Assembly (NCBI GenBank): GCA_050874545.1
Contig: JBNMKW010000004.1
Location: 1-64,000, forward strand
DNA length: 64,000 bases
Direction: 5' to 3'
From: Megasphaera sp050874545
GTDB lineage: Bacteria > Bacillota > Negativicutes > Veillonellales > Megasphaeraceae
Shown here one piece after another: positions 25,502 to 34,036 of this stretch. A model generated the notes under the pieces. That model had not been told where the DNA came from and searched no databases. It worked only from the letters and a program-made list of their open reading frames with translations. Position numbers and translations under genes: made by a program. The number at the start of each line of letters is the position of its first letter. Position 1 is the first letter of the stretch.

Positions 25502-26693
25502 ATATATCAACCTCTTTTACATCCGTTTTTACGCGTCCGTCCACTAATTGAATATATAATGCCTCATCTGTTTTGATTTGGGCAATCTGCGTGACAATCC
25601 GGCCGGACTGCTCCAATTGTCCATAACCGCGCTGCACCAGCATGCTAGGATTCATGGCTTTCAAAGAAGCCTGCGTTTTTTGCAGCTTTCCTTCTTTTTT
25701 AGCTGCAGCCAAATTAAAATTCTGTACAGCAGCATTTCTCAACTGGTTCACTTGACCTTGCTTGAGTGATAAAAACGCCGCATATCGCTGCGGTTGAATG
25801 CGGGCTTTTATCATGGCCATATCTTTTCTGCACCTATCAAACTGTGCTTCCAGTAATTCATAAGCCCGCTGGCTGTATGCTGCTATATCCATTTCTATAT
25901 CCTGGATAGAAGGAAAGGCAAGTTCCGCTGCATGCGTCGGCGTGGCTGCCCGTACATCAGCAGCATAATCTGCCAGCGTCGTATCCGTTTCATGTCCAAT
26001 AGCAGAAATAATAGGAATGGAAGATTGATAAATCGCTTGGACTACCTGCGGATCATTAAAACACCATAAATCTTCTAATGAACCACCGCCGCGAGCTAAA
26101 ATAAGTACATTCAATTTCGTGTTTTTATCTGCCTTTTCAATCGCTGCCGCTATTTTAGGCGCAGCCCCTGTTCCCTGCACCGGAATCGGATACAGCTGGA
26201 TGCGTATGTATGGATTTCGTTCCGCCGCAATCTTATAAATATCGTGAAGAACAGCTCCTGTTTGCGATGTCAGCACGCCGACATGCCAAGGAAAGCGAGG
26301 AATATCCTGTTTATGTGCCGGAGAAAAAAATCCCTGCTCTTCTAATTCACGCTTGATTTTTTCATATTGTGCCTGCAGCACACCCATCCCCTGCGAAAAA
26401 AGACGTTCAATAAGGAAAGAAACCGTGCCGCCTTTTTCGTAAACATTAACAGCACCTATGACGACAACATGATCTCCGTCCTGCACATGCTCCATGGAGC
26501 GCCCTGCCCGATTGCGGAACAGTATCGCGCGTATGGAACAGCTGTTATCACACAGCGTCATATAATAATGGCCGTTGGAAGCTCGTTTCAGCCCCATGAT
26601 ATTGCCTTCCATCGCAATACGTTGCAGTCGGTAGTCTTTTTCTATATCTGTTTTGATGCGTCGCACTACGTCTGTAACAGAAGCGTACTTCAT
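25482..26693 (-). CDS. xseA: exodeoxyribonuclease VII large subunit
   Basis: 403 residues, normal length. N-terminal OB-fold (GLKRASNGHYYMTLCDNSCS) and catalytic domain with FPWHVGVLTSQTGAVLHDI, LARGGGSLEDLWCFNDP, then ISAIGHETDTTLADYAADVR and ATPTHAAELAFP. A C-terminal helical part binds XseB. It begins directly after the stop of the TsaD-like gene. In most Firmicutes folD precedes xseA; here the TsaD paralogue does. Confidence 0.96.
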   Translation of the reverse strand: MKYASVTDVVRRIKTDIEKDYRLQRIAMEGNIMGLKRASNGHYYMTLCDNSCSIRAILFRNRAGRSMEHVQDGDHVVVIGAVNVYEKGGTVSFLIERLFSQGMGVLQAQYEKIKRELEEQGFFSPAHKQDIPRFPWHVGVLTSQTGAVLHDIYKIAAERNPYIRIQLYPIPVQGTGAAPKIAAAIEKADKNTKLNVLILARGGGSLEDLWCFNDPQVVQAIYQSSIPIISAIGHETDTTLADYAADVRAATPTHAAELAFPSIQDIEMDIAAYSQRAYELLEAQFDRCRKDMAMIKARIQPQRYAAFLSLKQGQVNQLRNAAVQNFNLAAAKKEGKLQKTQASLKAMNPSMLVQRGYGQLEQSGRIVTQIAQIKTDEALYIQLVDGRVKTDVKEVDIYGKSNR

Positions 26694-27641
26694 TTATTCT
26701 TTTCCTTCCTGCCAGGCAGCCCAAAAAGCCGCACCGGAACTATTATCCGCACTATATCCATCAGGTGCTAGATGGAGCTGGATATTTTTTTTTGCACAGT
26801 ATTGTTTCAGCTGCTGCCGTAAATACCGGTTGGACATCACGCCGCCGGCAGCTACCAGCTGGCTTCCTGCGGAAATTTTCTGGTCCATCATACGGCGAAG
26901 CCCATCCCAAACCGTAGCCAGCGTCCACTGGCAAAGAACCGGTATATCTACATCTCCTTTAGCAATACGGCGCTGTGCCTGGGATTCCGGCCCGGAATAG
27001 CTGATTGTCCCCTGCTGGCACCAAACATGTCCTGCTTTGACAGGAACCGCGACATCCTGAGACATTTTATCTACATATATTCCTGCTGGAAACGGAAATC
27101 CTAACGCAACGCCAATTCTATCAATAAATTGACCGGCACTAATATCATTCGTCCCGCCTATACATGTAATTTCCAGTCCTCGGGCATCCGGCACGGCTTG
27201 AAGCATATCCGTCGTACCGCCGGATAAATGCAGTCCATAAAACTCATGTTCCGGCACACTGCCAATATCACGCAAAACAGCCAGCAAATGATTTTCCTGA
27301 TGACTAATCGCATGCAGCGGTACATGCAGAACCGCTGCCAAAGAACGGCCATAGCCAAGACCCGCTAAAAAAGCCGGCATATACGAGTCTTCCCGTCGGC
27401 GCGGCTTATCCGTTACACCAATGGCACAAATGCGGGCATTGGCTAAATACGGCACCAATCGTTCAAACAAAACAGGAAGATTGCGCATATGCTGATACAC
27501 CATATTCGACTGTGACAATCCCCGACTGCCTTGCTTAACCGATAAAATAATTCGTTCGTCTGCCACGACATGATACGAAGAGTCAACAAGGCACACTGAT
27601 GTCGTATAGCAGCTCGTATCAATTCCTAAAAATAGGTTCAT
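26694..27641 (-). CDS. TsaD/Kae1-like paralogue (ASKHA fold), function unknown
   Basis: 315 residues of the TsaD (peptidase M22) fold: N-terminal GIDTSCYTTSVCLVD, metal-binding pair in ISHQENHLLAV (HxxxH kept, but the usual HxEGH is HQENH), LSGGTTDML and C-terminal VAAGGVMSNRYLRQQL. It lacks parts of true TsaD, such as the HHxEGH block and AFDKVAR-type loop, so it is probably not the t6A enzyme itself. Similar paralogues occur in clostridial genomes beside nusB/xseA, usually annotated O-sialoglycoprotein endopeptidase. Its start shares a base with the nusB stop (TAATG). Role unknown. Confidence 0.8.
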   Translation of the reverse strand: MNLFLGIDTSCYTTSVCLVDSSYHVVADERIILSVKQGSRGLSQSNMVYQHMRNLPVLFERLVPYLANARICAIGVTDKPRRREDSYMPAFLAGLGYGRSLAAVLHVPLHAISHQENHLLAVLRDIGSVPEHEFYGLHLSGGTTDMLQAVPDARGLEITCIGGTNDISAGQFIDRIGVALGFPFPAGIYVDKMSQDVAVPVKAGHVWCQQGTISYSGPESQAQRRIAKGDVDIPVLCQWTLATVWDGLRRMMDQKISAGSQLVAAGGVMSNRYLRQQLKQYCAKKNIQLHLAPDGYSADNSSGAAFWAAWQEGKE

Positions 27642-28081
27642 TACGACCGCGACCTTACATAGGCACCCAGCACGCCATTAATAAAGCGAGCTGATGTTTC
27701 ACCACTGTATTCTTTCGCCAATACAATCGCTTCGTTTAAAACAATCGATGGCGCCATTTCTTCTTGAGGATATACCAATTCACACAATGCCAATCTCATA
27801 ATATTTTTGTCTGTGTTATTTAATCGGTCTATGTCCCATCCCTTGGCATAGGTCTGAATAATCGCATCCAATTCTTCTTTGTGTGCTGTTACAGTCTGTA
27901 AAATATATTCACCATATGCCGTGTCATTGGCCGTTGTTTTTGTTGTTTCTTTTAAGTCTTCTGCTGTTACCGTGTCTTTTTCAAAAATTTCTTTTTCACT
28001 GTACTGGATGTCATTTTCGTTGTGAAATTCACGAGAAAATAAACATTCCAATGCCATTTGGCGTGCTTTATGTCTGCTCAC
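27641..28081 (-). CDS. nusB: transcription antitermination factor NusB
   Basis: 146 residues, all-helical RNA-binding factor that with NusE binds boxA in rRNA operons. Visible: ARQMALECLFSREF at the start, then YAKGWDIDRLNNTDKNIMRL, LCELVY, PSIVLNEAIVLAKEYSGETS and ARFINGVLGA. A glutamate/aspartate-rich insertion at about 25-55 is longer than in E. coli. It follows the first Asp23-family gene by a single base. Confidence 0.95.
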   Translation of the reverse strand: MSRHKARQMALECLFSREFHNENDIQYSEKEIFEKDTVTAEDLKETTKTTANDTAYGEYILQTVTAHKEELDAIIQTYAKGWDIDRLNNTDKNIMRLALCELVYPQEEMAPSIVLNEAIVLAKEYSGETSARFINGVLGAYVRSRS

Positions 28082-28082
28082 G

Positions 28083-28409
28083 CTAACCTCCTATAGTACC
28101 CTGTTCACAATTCGGCTTGATTCGTAAATCTTCAATCGTTACATGTACAGAAAGTTCTTTAGGCTCTGCCATGATACGAACCGCCTGCGCCACCTGCTGC
28201 TGTACTGTCAATGCCAGTGTACGCAGCGGTATGCCGTAATATGCCTGTATGTGAATATCAACTGTAATACTGCCGTTATGATTTTTAACGAGTATCCCTC
28301 GTCCTTTTTTGCCAGCTACTCCGTCTACATGTAAAGCAGCAGTTTCGGCAATTTGGACCAACGCACCCTCACTGACCATATACGCAAACGGCTCCGTTTC
28401 GCTAGTCAT
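28083..28409 (-). CDS. Asp23/Gls24-family envelope stress protein
   Basis: 108 residues from ATG 28409 (MTSETEPFAY), with AAAGGA ahead; the longer frame upstream has no ribosome-binding site. Asp23 features: ISEGALVQIAETAAL-type helix (here VSEGALVQIAETAALHVDGV), GSITVDIHIQAYYGIPL, VQQQVAQAVRIM, LSVHVTIEDL. The family is membrane-peripheral and linked to cell-envelope homeostasis in Gram-positives. It overlaps the upstream paralogue by eight bases. The pair before nusB corresponds to YqhY of B. subtilis. Confidence 0.88.
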   Translation of the reverse strand: MTSETEPFAYMVSEGALVQIAETAALHVDGVAGKKGRGILVKNHNGSITVDIHIQAYYGIPLRTLALTVQQQVAQAVRIMAEPKELSVHVTIEDLRIKPNCEQGTIGG

Positions 28410-28782
28410 GACTGATCCTTTCTGCATTATTTTCTGGAAAAACGATGTCCTGCACAACAATATGAACCGCATGCACACGGCACCCTGTCATTTCTTCTAC
28501 CGCATCTTTTACTTTTTTCTGCACAGCCAGCGCCATATCCGGAATCCGGCAGTTGTACCATACCAAAAGCCGGACGGTAATGTCTGCATATATTCCGTCA
28601 AGGGTCGTATCCACGCCCTGGGCTGGATTTATCCTGCCGATTTTTCGGGCTGCTGTTTCTGCAATCGTAGCATCCAAAGCAGCAACTTCGGGTATAGAAG
28701 CTGCTGCCTGCGAAGCAATACTAGAAATAACGCGCTGTGTCATGTGTATGCTGCCTAATAGATTGGTTTCCGTCGTTTCCAT
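28402..28782 (-). CDS. Asp23/Gls24-family envelope stress protein (second copy)
   Basis: 126 residues: MTQRVISSIASQAAASIPEV, DGIYADITVRLLVWYNCRIP, VQKKVKDAVEEMTG, VHAVHIVVQDIVF. It is paralogous to the downstream gene but only distantly similar, so the pair is old. First gene after the efp terminator; a weak GGTG precedes its ATG, and it may depend on read-through from pepP-efp. I see no strong separate promoter in the 70-base gap. Confidence 0.88.
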   Translation of the reverse strand: METTETNLLGSIHMTQRVISSIASQAAASIPEVAALDATIAETAARKIGRINPAQGVDTTLDGIYADITVRLLVWYNCRIPDMALAVQKKVKDAVEEMTGCRVHAVHIVVQDIVFPENNAERISHD

Positions 28783-28809
28783 GTCGATTCACCATTCATA
28801 AAATTCACA

Positions 28810-28836
28810 AAAAGCGATGAGAAACTCATCGCTTTT
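28810..28836 (-). terminator. perfect hairpin between efp and the Asp23 genes
   Basis: AAAAGCGATGAG (28810-28821) and CTCATCGCTTTT (28825-28836) form a perfect 12-bp stem with a three-base loop, 19 bases after efp. The following T-run is short, so it may be a partial terminator that tunes efp against the downstream genes. Confidence 0.75.
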
Positions 28837-28854
28837 AAAGTAATTTTTGTATGC

Positions 28855-29412
28855 TTATGCTCTGCCTGTATATTGACCTGTTCTCGTATCAATCTGGATA
28901 ACTTCGTCCTGGTTGATGAAGAGAGGTACTTTAACTACATAGCCAGTTTCCAATTTAGCTGGTTTCGTAGCGCCTGTTGCTGTATCACCGCGAACACCCG
29001 GTTCTGTTTCTACTACTTTCAATTCTACAGAAGCAGGAAGGTCAATACCGATGACTTTGCCTTTAAACATCATAACGGATACGGTCATATCTTCTTTCAA
29101 GAAGTTAACAGCTGTACCTAATGTATCTTTGTTCAATTCAATCTGTTCGTATGTTTCGTTATCCATGAAACAGTACATACCTTCATTTTCATAAAGGTAC
29201 TGCATCTGACGGCGGTCTACATGACCATCCTGTACTTTTTCACCAGCATTCCAGGTACGTTCTACAACAGCACCCGTTTCGAGGTTTTTAATCTTAGCGC
29301 GAACAAATGCTGCCCCTTTACCAGGTTTTACATGCTGGAATTCAACTACCTGCCATACCTGGCCATCGATTTCGATGGTTACGCCTGGTCTAAAATCATT
29401 ACTTGTAATCAT
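28855..29412 (-). CDS. efp: translation elongation factor P
   Basis: Relieves ribosome stalling at polyproline. 185 residues in three beta-barrel domains: N-terminal FRPGVTIEIDGQVWQVVEFQ, the tip loop HVKPGKGAAFVR with the lysine (about 32) modified in many bacteria, TWNAGEKV, and C-terminal GVRGDTATGATKPAKLETG and TGQYTGRA. A strong AGGAGG precedes the ATG. It follows pepP by 12 bases, the standard Firmicute pairing. No EpmA/EpmB or YmfI-type modifier is in the window. Confidence 0.97.
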   Translation of the reverse strand: MITSNDFRPGVTIEIDGQVWQVVEFQHVKPGKGAAFVRAKIKNLETGAVVERTWNAGEKVQDGHVDRRQMQYLYENEGMYCFMDNETYEQIELNKDTLGTAVNFLKEDMTVSVMMFKGKVIGIDLPASVELKVVETEPGVRGDTATGATKPAKLETGYVVKVPLFINQDEVIQIDTRTGQYTGRA

Positions 29413-29424
29413 TTCTAATTCCTC

Positions 29425-30492
29425 CTATAACAGCTCCATCAATTCTTTTGATGTTTTGGTTAGTATTTCACAGCCAGTAGCTGTAACGGCAACGGAATCC
29501 TCTATACGGACACCGTATTTGCCTTCTATGTACAGTCCCGGTTCTACCGTGACTATCATATTTTTCTTCAGCACGCCTTGTGAACGCGGTGAAAGAACAG
29601 GTTGTTCATGAATTTCAAGACCTGTCCCATGTCCCAATGCATGCGTAAAATATTGTGCCATGCCATGGTTGGCAAAATGCTGGCGGACAGCATCATCCGC
29701 TTCTTGGCAGGATATGCCTTCCTTGATTATCGATACGCCCAATTTCTGTCCTTCTAAGACAAGCGCATAGAAATCCTTTTGGGCCTGCGTCGCTTTACCC
29801 ACGACAACAGTACGCGTCATATCAGAATGATAGCCATTCCAAACAGCTCCAAAATCAAAGGTCAGAAAATCACCTTTTTCTACGACTTTGGTGCTAGCCG
29901 TGCCGTGCGGCATTGCAGACCGTTTGCCAGAAGCTGCAATCGTCGTAAACGATTTTTCTTCTGACCCCAAAAGCAGCATGCTGCTTTCCAAACGGGCCGC
30001 CAGTTCTTTTTCTGTAACACCCGGCTTGATGTACGGCAGCAGGTCGGCAAAAGCCTGATCGGCAATTTGACTTGCTTTGCGCGTAGCTTCCAGTTCATAC
30101 GGTTCTTTGACAGCTCGCAGCTGCGTCAAATCTTCTGCCTGGAAATAACATTCACAGTCTGTGGCGATATTTTCATACATGTAATGCGTCAAAAAGTTTT
30201 CTTCATACACCGCTACCTGTATGCCCATTTCTTCCAGTGACTGTCCTATACAGCCTGTAAGGCTGCCCATATGATTTTTCACTTCATACCAGGTTCCGGA
30301 CTGCTGAACGGCTTGTTCCGTATAGCGGGAATCTGTCCATAAAACAGCTTGGTTTTCACTAAGCACCAAAGCGCCTTCGCCGCCTGTAAATCCACTGAAA
30401 TACCGTAAATTTTCAGGCTGAACAATGACAACGCCGTCTGCTGTATGTTCGTGTAAAAACTGCCGCAGGCGGGCAATTCTTTCTTCTATCAT
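29425..30492 (-). CDS. pepP: Xaa-Pro aminopeptidase/dipeptidase (M24 family)
   Basis: Metallopeptidase that removes or splits N-terminal X-Pro. About 355 residues from ATG 30492, behind GGGTG. Creatinase-like N-terminal domain (RYFSGFTGGEGALVL), then the pita-bread domain with metal ligands in FDFGAVWNGYHSDMTRT (two Asp), HALGHGTGLEIHE (His) and the glutamates of VTVEPGLYIEGKYGVRIED. It starts the pepP-efp transcript with its own promoter. Confidence 0.93.
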   Translation of the reverse strand: MIEERIARLRQFLHEHTADGVVIVQPENLRYFSGFTGGEGALVLSENQAVLWTDSRYTEQAVQQSGTWYEVKNHMGSLTGCIGQSLEEMGIQVAVYEENFLTHYMYENIATDCECYFQAEDLTQLRAVKEPYELEATRKASQIADQAFADLLPYIKPGVTEKELAARLESSMLLLGSEEKSFTTIAASGKRSAMPHGTASTKVVEKGDFLTFDFGAVWNGYHSDMTRTVVVGKATQAQKDFYALVLEGQKLGVSIIKEGISCQEADDAVRQHFANHGMAQYFTHALGHGTGLEIHEQPVLSPRSQGVLKKNMIVTVEPGLYIEGKYGVRIEDSVAVTATGCEILTKTSKELMELL

Positions 30493-30523
30493 ACTATCAC
30501 CCATATTTATTCAATTATCTTTA

Positions 30524-30552
30524 ATGATACCATACAACCGTCATTATTACAA
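30524..30552 (-). promoter_or_regulatory. promoter of pepP-efp
   Basis: Minus strand TTGTAA (30552-30547), 17-base spacer, TATCAT (30529-30524), 32 bases before the pepP start. Confidence 0.65.
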
Positions 30553-30568
30553 ACACTTTACGTTGTGA

Positions 30569-31285
30569 TTATTCGCAAAATGGCAAATCTTTCTCTTCCG
30601 GTGTGAGTCTGCGGTACTGTCCCGGCTGCAGTGCGCTATCCAGCACCAACGCGCCAATAGAACGACGGTGCAGTGCCGTTACAGTAAGGCCAACTGCCGC
30701 GCACATCCGCTTCACTTGATGAAATTTTCCTTCCTGTACCGTAATATCCAGTGTCTTTTCGCTGGTAGCAGCAGCATGCGCCGGCAAACATTGCATACCA
30801 TCTGCCAGGACAATCCCTTTTTGAAACCGTGCTTCTATATCTGCCGGAATACAGCCGTCCACAACAGCCTCATATACTTTATCTATGTGCTTTTTAGGTG
30901 ACGTAATACGATGGGCCCATGTGCCGTCATTAGTCAAAAGCAGCAGTCCCGTCGTATCTTTATCCAGCCGCCCAACAGGAAACATATCCGCTCCCTGATA
31001 GGACTGCGGCAGCAAGTCCAACACCGTTTTGGCAAATCGGTCTTCTGTTGCCGATAATACGCCCTGCGGTTTATACAGCATAAGGTAATAAAACTCTTCA
31101 TAGCATACGGTTTCTCCGTCTACTTGAACGGTATCCTGCTGCGGGTTTATTTTCGCTGCGCTGTCCCTGCAGCATTGTCCATTAACAGATACATGGCCGC
31201 CTTTGCACAATTCTTTAAGCTGCCGTCTTGTTCCCCAGCCGCAGTGCCCGAGCAGTTTGTCCAATCGCATTGGTTTTATCATCAT
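30569..31285 (-). CDS. rsuA: RsuA-family 16S rRNA pseudouridine synthase
   Basis: 238 residues. An S4 domain at the N-terminus (MRLDKLLGHCGWGTRRQLKE, VSVNG) and the pseudouridylate synthase domain with catalytic aspartate in PVGRLDKDTTGLLLLTNDG (around 103), followed by KVYEAVVDG and GKFHQVKRMCAAVG. Family members isomerise U516 of 16S rRNA. GAGG precedes the paired ATGs at 31285 and 31282. Same strand as the cob genes upstream, seven bases after the phosphatase gene. Confidence 0.92.
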   Translation of the reverse strand: MMIKPMRLDKLLGHCGWGTRRQLKELCKGGHVSVNGQCCRDSAAKINPQQDTVQVDGETVCYEEFYYLMLYKPQGVLSATEDRFAKTVLDLLPQSYQGADMFPVGRLDKDTTGLLLLTNDGTWAHRITSPKKHIDKVYEAVVDGCIPADIEARFQKGIVLADGMQCLPAHAAATSEKTLDITVQEGKFHQVKRMCAAVGLTVTALHRRSIGALVLDSALQPGQYRRLTPEEKDLPFCE

Positions 31286-31291
31286 ATCACC

Positions 31292-31942
31292 TCATAAACT
31301 CGGCATATCCCACTGTGCTTGATAGCCAGCCATTCCCTGCAAGTGCTGTGTACAATTCATCAGCGTCATGACATTTTTTTCGCCATAATAGTCAATAATA
31401 TTAAATGCTGTATTATATTGCTGGAAACACCAAATCCGCTTCAAATCCAATCCCAGTAAACCAAAGAGAAGGCACCGGATGGATGCACCGTGCGATGCAA
31501 TCAACACCGTATCTCCGTCTTTATGATGACTCAAAATTTCTTTGGTCTTAGCCGTAATCCGCTGTTCTACTTCTAAAAACGATTCACCGCCATGAGCCGG
31601 CAATTTTCCGTCAGAATCATAAAACGCTTCAATTTCTCCCGGCCATTTTTCTGTAATTTCTTGATACGTATGTCCTTCCCAGACACCAAAATTAATTTCC
31701 TGCAGTTCATCATAGGACTGTACATCCAGTCCGTGCGGCTTCGCTATAATCTCTGCAGTCATTTTAGCCCGTTGCAGCGTACTGCTGTATATGCCATCAA
31801 AATGAACGGACTGCAAAAATTGACTCAAGCATTTGGCCTGCGCAATTCCCCGTGCATTCAACGGCACATCTGTCGAACCCTGATACCATTGCTGCACATT
31901 GCCGTCTGTTTCGCCATGCCGAACCAAATATAATTTTATCAT
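31292..31942 (-). CDS. cobC: histidine phosphatase family protein, probable alpha-ribazole phosphatase (CobC)
   Basis: 216 residues of the phosphoglycerate-mutase-like superfamily: catalytic histidine in LVRHGETDGN (about 8), STLQRAKMTAEII, glutamate in INFGVWEGHTYQE and second histidine in IASHGASIRCLL. The family is broad, but the position after cobU-cobS, which assemble the lower ligand of cobalamin, supports removal of the 5'-phosphate from alpha-ribazole phosphate or adenosylcobalamin phosphate. Symbol is therefore context-based. Confidence 0.78.
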   Translation of the reverse strand: MIKLYLVRHGETDGNVQQWYQGSTDVPLNARGIAQAKCLSQFLQSVHFDGIYSSTLQRAKMTAEIIAKPHGLDVQSYDELQEINFGVWEGHTYQEITEKWPGEIEAFYDSDGKLPAHGGESFLEVEQRITAKTKEILSHHKDGDTVLIASHGASIRCLLFGLLGLDLKRIWCFQQYNTAFNIIDYYGEKNVMTLMNCTQHLQGMAGYQAQWDMPSL

Positions 31943-32010
31943 ACTAACTGTTCCTCCTATAGGACTATGTTGTTATCTATATGTTTGAGCTGCCCCAAGC
32001 TTATGTTTTA

Positions 32011-32775
32011 TTATAACGAATTTCCTCCCAACTGAATAGACGCCACAGAAAGAAGAAATACCAGTCCCAGCAACGCCATTTCGCTGCCTTCCAATACTGC
32101 ACCATAGGTATCTCCAGTAACACCGCCTAAAATACGGGTCAAATACCGATTGGCAGCCAAAGACAGCAGCATAGCTGCACCCAAAAGAACTAAGTATAAA
32201 AAACCGCTGTATATCACAGGCAGCAATGCCAAGACAAAGGCCCCTTTCATGGTATATGGCGGCGCATACTGCCGAAATGCTTTCCCCAGCCCCTGTTCTC
32301 TGGCATAGGAAAACTGAAAAATGCTAATAAGCGTACCAAACCGCGCAGCTGCTGGAATACCTGCCAGCGCCGCTAACGCCATATCGGGAGCACAATTTGC
32401 CAAAAAGCAAATTTTTAACGACACTAAAAAGAAAAACGCAATAATACCGTTAGACCCAACACAGCTGTCTTTTAGTATTTCCAGCATCCGTTCTCGACTC
32501 CTGCCGGAAAATATACCATCCGCCGTATCCATGAAGCCATCGGCATGCAGTCCTCCTGTAATAAAAAGCCAAGCTAACACGACAAGCAGCGACCGATACG
32601 GCTCACCCAAGATGACACTGCATCCTGTATACACCAAAGCAAGCAGGATACCGATAAGCCATCCAACTAAAGGGAACCATAACACAGCCCGCCCAAAATC
32701 CTCATTCGTCCAGACCGTTTGCTTAACAAGCTGGATGCGGGATAAAAACTGCAGTGCAATCAAAAAAGACTTCAT
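32011..32775 (-). CDS. cobS: adenosylcobinamide-GDP ribazoletransferase (cobalamin synthase)
   Basis: Integral membrane enzyme that joins adenosylcobinamide-GDP and alpha-ribazole (phosphate). 254 residues from ATG 32775 (MKSFLIALQFLSRIQL), behind GGGAGG; the long upstream extension of the frame is cobU read in another frame. Signature: FLSRIQL, FPLVGWLIG, the acidic GGLHADGFMDTADGIFSG motif and GVTGDTYGA near the end, with about six membrane segments. Start overlaps the cobU stop (ATGA). Confidence 0.95.
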   Translation of the reverse strand: MKSFLIALQFLSRIQLVKQTVWTNEDFGRAVLWFPLVGWLIGILLALVYTGCSVILGEPYRSLLVVLAWLFITGGLHADGFMDTADGIFSGRSRERMLEILKDSCVGSNGIIAFFFLVSLKICFLANCAPDMALAALAGIPAAARFGTLISIFQFSYAREQGLGKAFRQYAPPYTMKGAFVLALLPVIYSGFLYLVLLGAAMLLSLAANRYLTRILGGVTGDTYGAVLEGSEMALLGLVFLLSVASIQLGGNSL

Positions 32776-33344
32776 ATCGTTCCTCCCAGCCGTACTTGCC
32801 GGCTTTTTAGTTCTATTGTAATGCCGCAAATGGTCGCGTATACTTCTGCCGCTTCTGCTGCCGCTTTCTGATTCACTGCGCCAATCAATTCCCGATACAG
32901 TCGGCTGATTCGTCCCATCGGCACAATACCGCATCCCAATTCATTCGTAACAAACACGACTGTTTTTCCATTTGATGCGTGAATGCACCGGCAAGTCTGC
33001 TTTATCTCCTGCAGTGCTTTTTCTATAATCACATCGTCTTCTTCAGCTTCATGGGCAAACAAAAAATTCGAGAAATACATTGTCAGACAATCCACCAACA
33101 CCACATCGGCTTCCTGTAAAATCTGCGGCATCCGACGCGGCATGTCACACGGCATTTCTACCGTCTGCCAGCTGCTTGGCCGTCGTTTTTGATGCACAGT
33201 AATTTTCCGCTTCATTTCCTCATCCAATGCCTTGGCCGTTGCCACATAGATTTTGCGGCCTGCGCACGTTTTCAAATAGGTTTCTGCAAAAACGCTTTTG
33301 CCGCTCTTGGCTCCTCCCGTTACTAATATACATTTTCCTGACAT
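32772..33344 (-). CDS. cobU: adenosylcobinamide kinase / adenosylcobinamide-phosphate guanylyltransferase
   Basis: 190 residues. Walker A VTGGAKSGKSVFAE (about 9-22), the VDCLTMYFSNF strand and FVTNELGCGIVPMGRISRLY signature. It phosphorylates adenosylcobinamide and transfers GMP for CobS. GGGGAGG precedes the ATG. The transcript cobU-cobS-cobC-like completes the nucleotide-loop steps only; no corrin-ring genes are in the window. The short leader (about 145 bases) shows no cobalamin riboswitch. Confidence 0.95.
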   Translation of the reverse strand: MSGKCILVTGGAKSGKSVFAETYLKTCAGRKIYVATAKALDEEMKRKITVHQKRRPSSWQTVEMPCDMPRRMPQILQEADVVLVDCLTMYFSNFLFAHEAEEDDVIIEKALQEIKQTCRCIHASNGKTVVFVTNELGCGIVPMGRISRLYRELIGAVNQKAAAEAAEVYATICGITIELKSRQVRLGGTI

Positions 33345-33491
33345 TATTAATTCCTCCCCAAAAAATATATCCTATATTATATCATATCCCCCAACTCTCT
33401 TTTTTCTCCTTAGCCCTGTATATGCTATTTTCTATACATATGTACACGCTATCTGCCAATACCTCCATTAGTAACTAGTACGTCATAAAAA

Positions 33492-33534
33492 AGCTGTAAC
33501 AAAATGAACTCAAAATTTTCATTTTGTTACAGCT
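33492..33534 (-). terminator. terminator after mogA/moaB
   Basis: AGCTGTAACAAAATGAA (33492-33508) pairs with TTCATTTTGTTACAGCT (33518-33534) around a nine-base loop, followed by T-rich sequence on the minus strand, 13 bases after the stop codon. Confidence 0.88.
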
Positions 33535-33547
33535 CCACAACATATGT

Positions 33548-34036
33548 CTATTTTCGTATTTCTGTATATAAATGGAACAGCTCCGGTAAAATAATTTTAT
33601 CCATGCCTACTTTTATCAACTGCGGCAGTCCCGGCAAACAAAATACCAGACACTGATGTATAATGCCGGCAGCCGAGCGATACGCCAACGCCTGTACACC
33701 ACAAACACGGCGATATGCAAAATAAGTCATCATTTCCGAAAAACCTTGAATTTCTTTTTCAAACTGCGGCATAATCGTTTCCAACGTGACATCCCGTTTG
33801 GGAAGCCCGGTGCCGCCGCTTGTAATAATCACATCCACACTGCATACCCATTCGTGTATATGGCGATTAATTTCATCTTTATCATCTTTTACAATTTCAT
33901 AATCTACGACTTGATGCCCACTATTTGCCAATGCTGACTGAATCATCAATCCGTTCGTGTCATCTGAAAAAGACCGGCTGTTGCTGATTGTCAAGATAGC
34001 CGCTCTTAAGGGATGTTCTTCTGTCGTTTTCCCCAC
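33548..34036 (-). CDS. MogA/MoaB-family molybdenum cofactor biosynthesis protein
   Basis: 162 residues: AAILTISNSRSFSDDTNG, DVIITSGGTGLPKRDVTLET (molybdopterin-binding TSGGTG) and VFCLPGLPQLIK (usual FCLPGSxxA). The family adenylates molybdopterin before metal insertion. The DxxxE-type catalytic region is visible in RDVTLE. No other molybdenum-cofactor gene adjoins it; it is a single-gene unit with a terminator, so MoaB versus MogA cannot be decided. Confidence 0.85.
   Translation of the reverse strand: MGKTTEEHPLRAAILTISNSRSFSDDTNGLMIQSALANSGHQVVDYEIVKDDKDEINRHIHEWVCSVDVIITSGGTGLPKRDVTLETIMPQFEKEIQGFSEMMTYFAYRRVCGVQALAYRSAAGIIHQCLVFCLPGLPQLIKVGMDKIILPELFHLYTEIRK

Noticed and set aside
26694..27641. 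True TsaD (t6A) enzyme
   Set aside because: Key TsaD blocks are altered (HQENH instead of HxEGH) and the protein is shorter; called a paralogue, though a genome check is needed.
31292..31942. Glycolytic phosphoglycerate mutase
   Set aside because: The histidine phosphatase fold fits, but length and position after cobU-cobS favour alpha-ribazole phosphatase.
33345..33490. Cobalamin riboswitch upstream of cobU
   Set aside because: The gap is about 145 bases, AT-rich, and I find no B12-box-like sequence; the space is also too small for the full aptamer.
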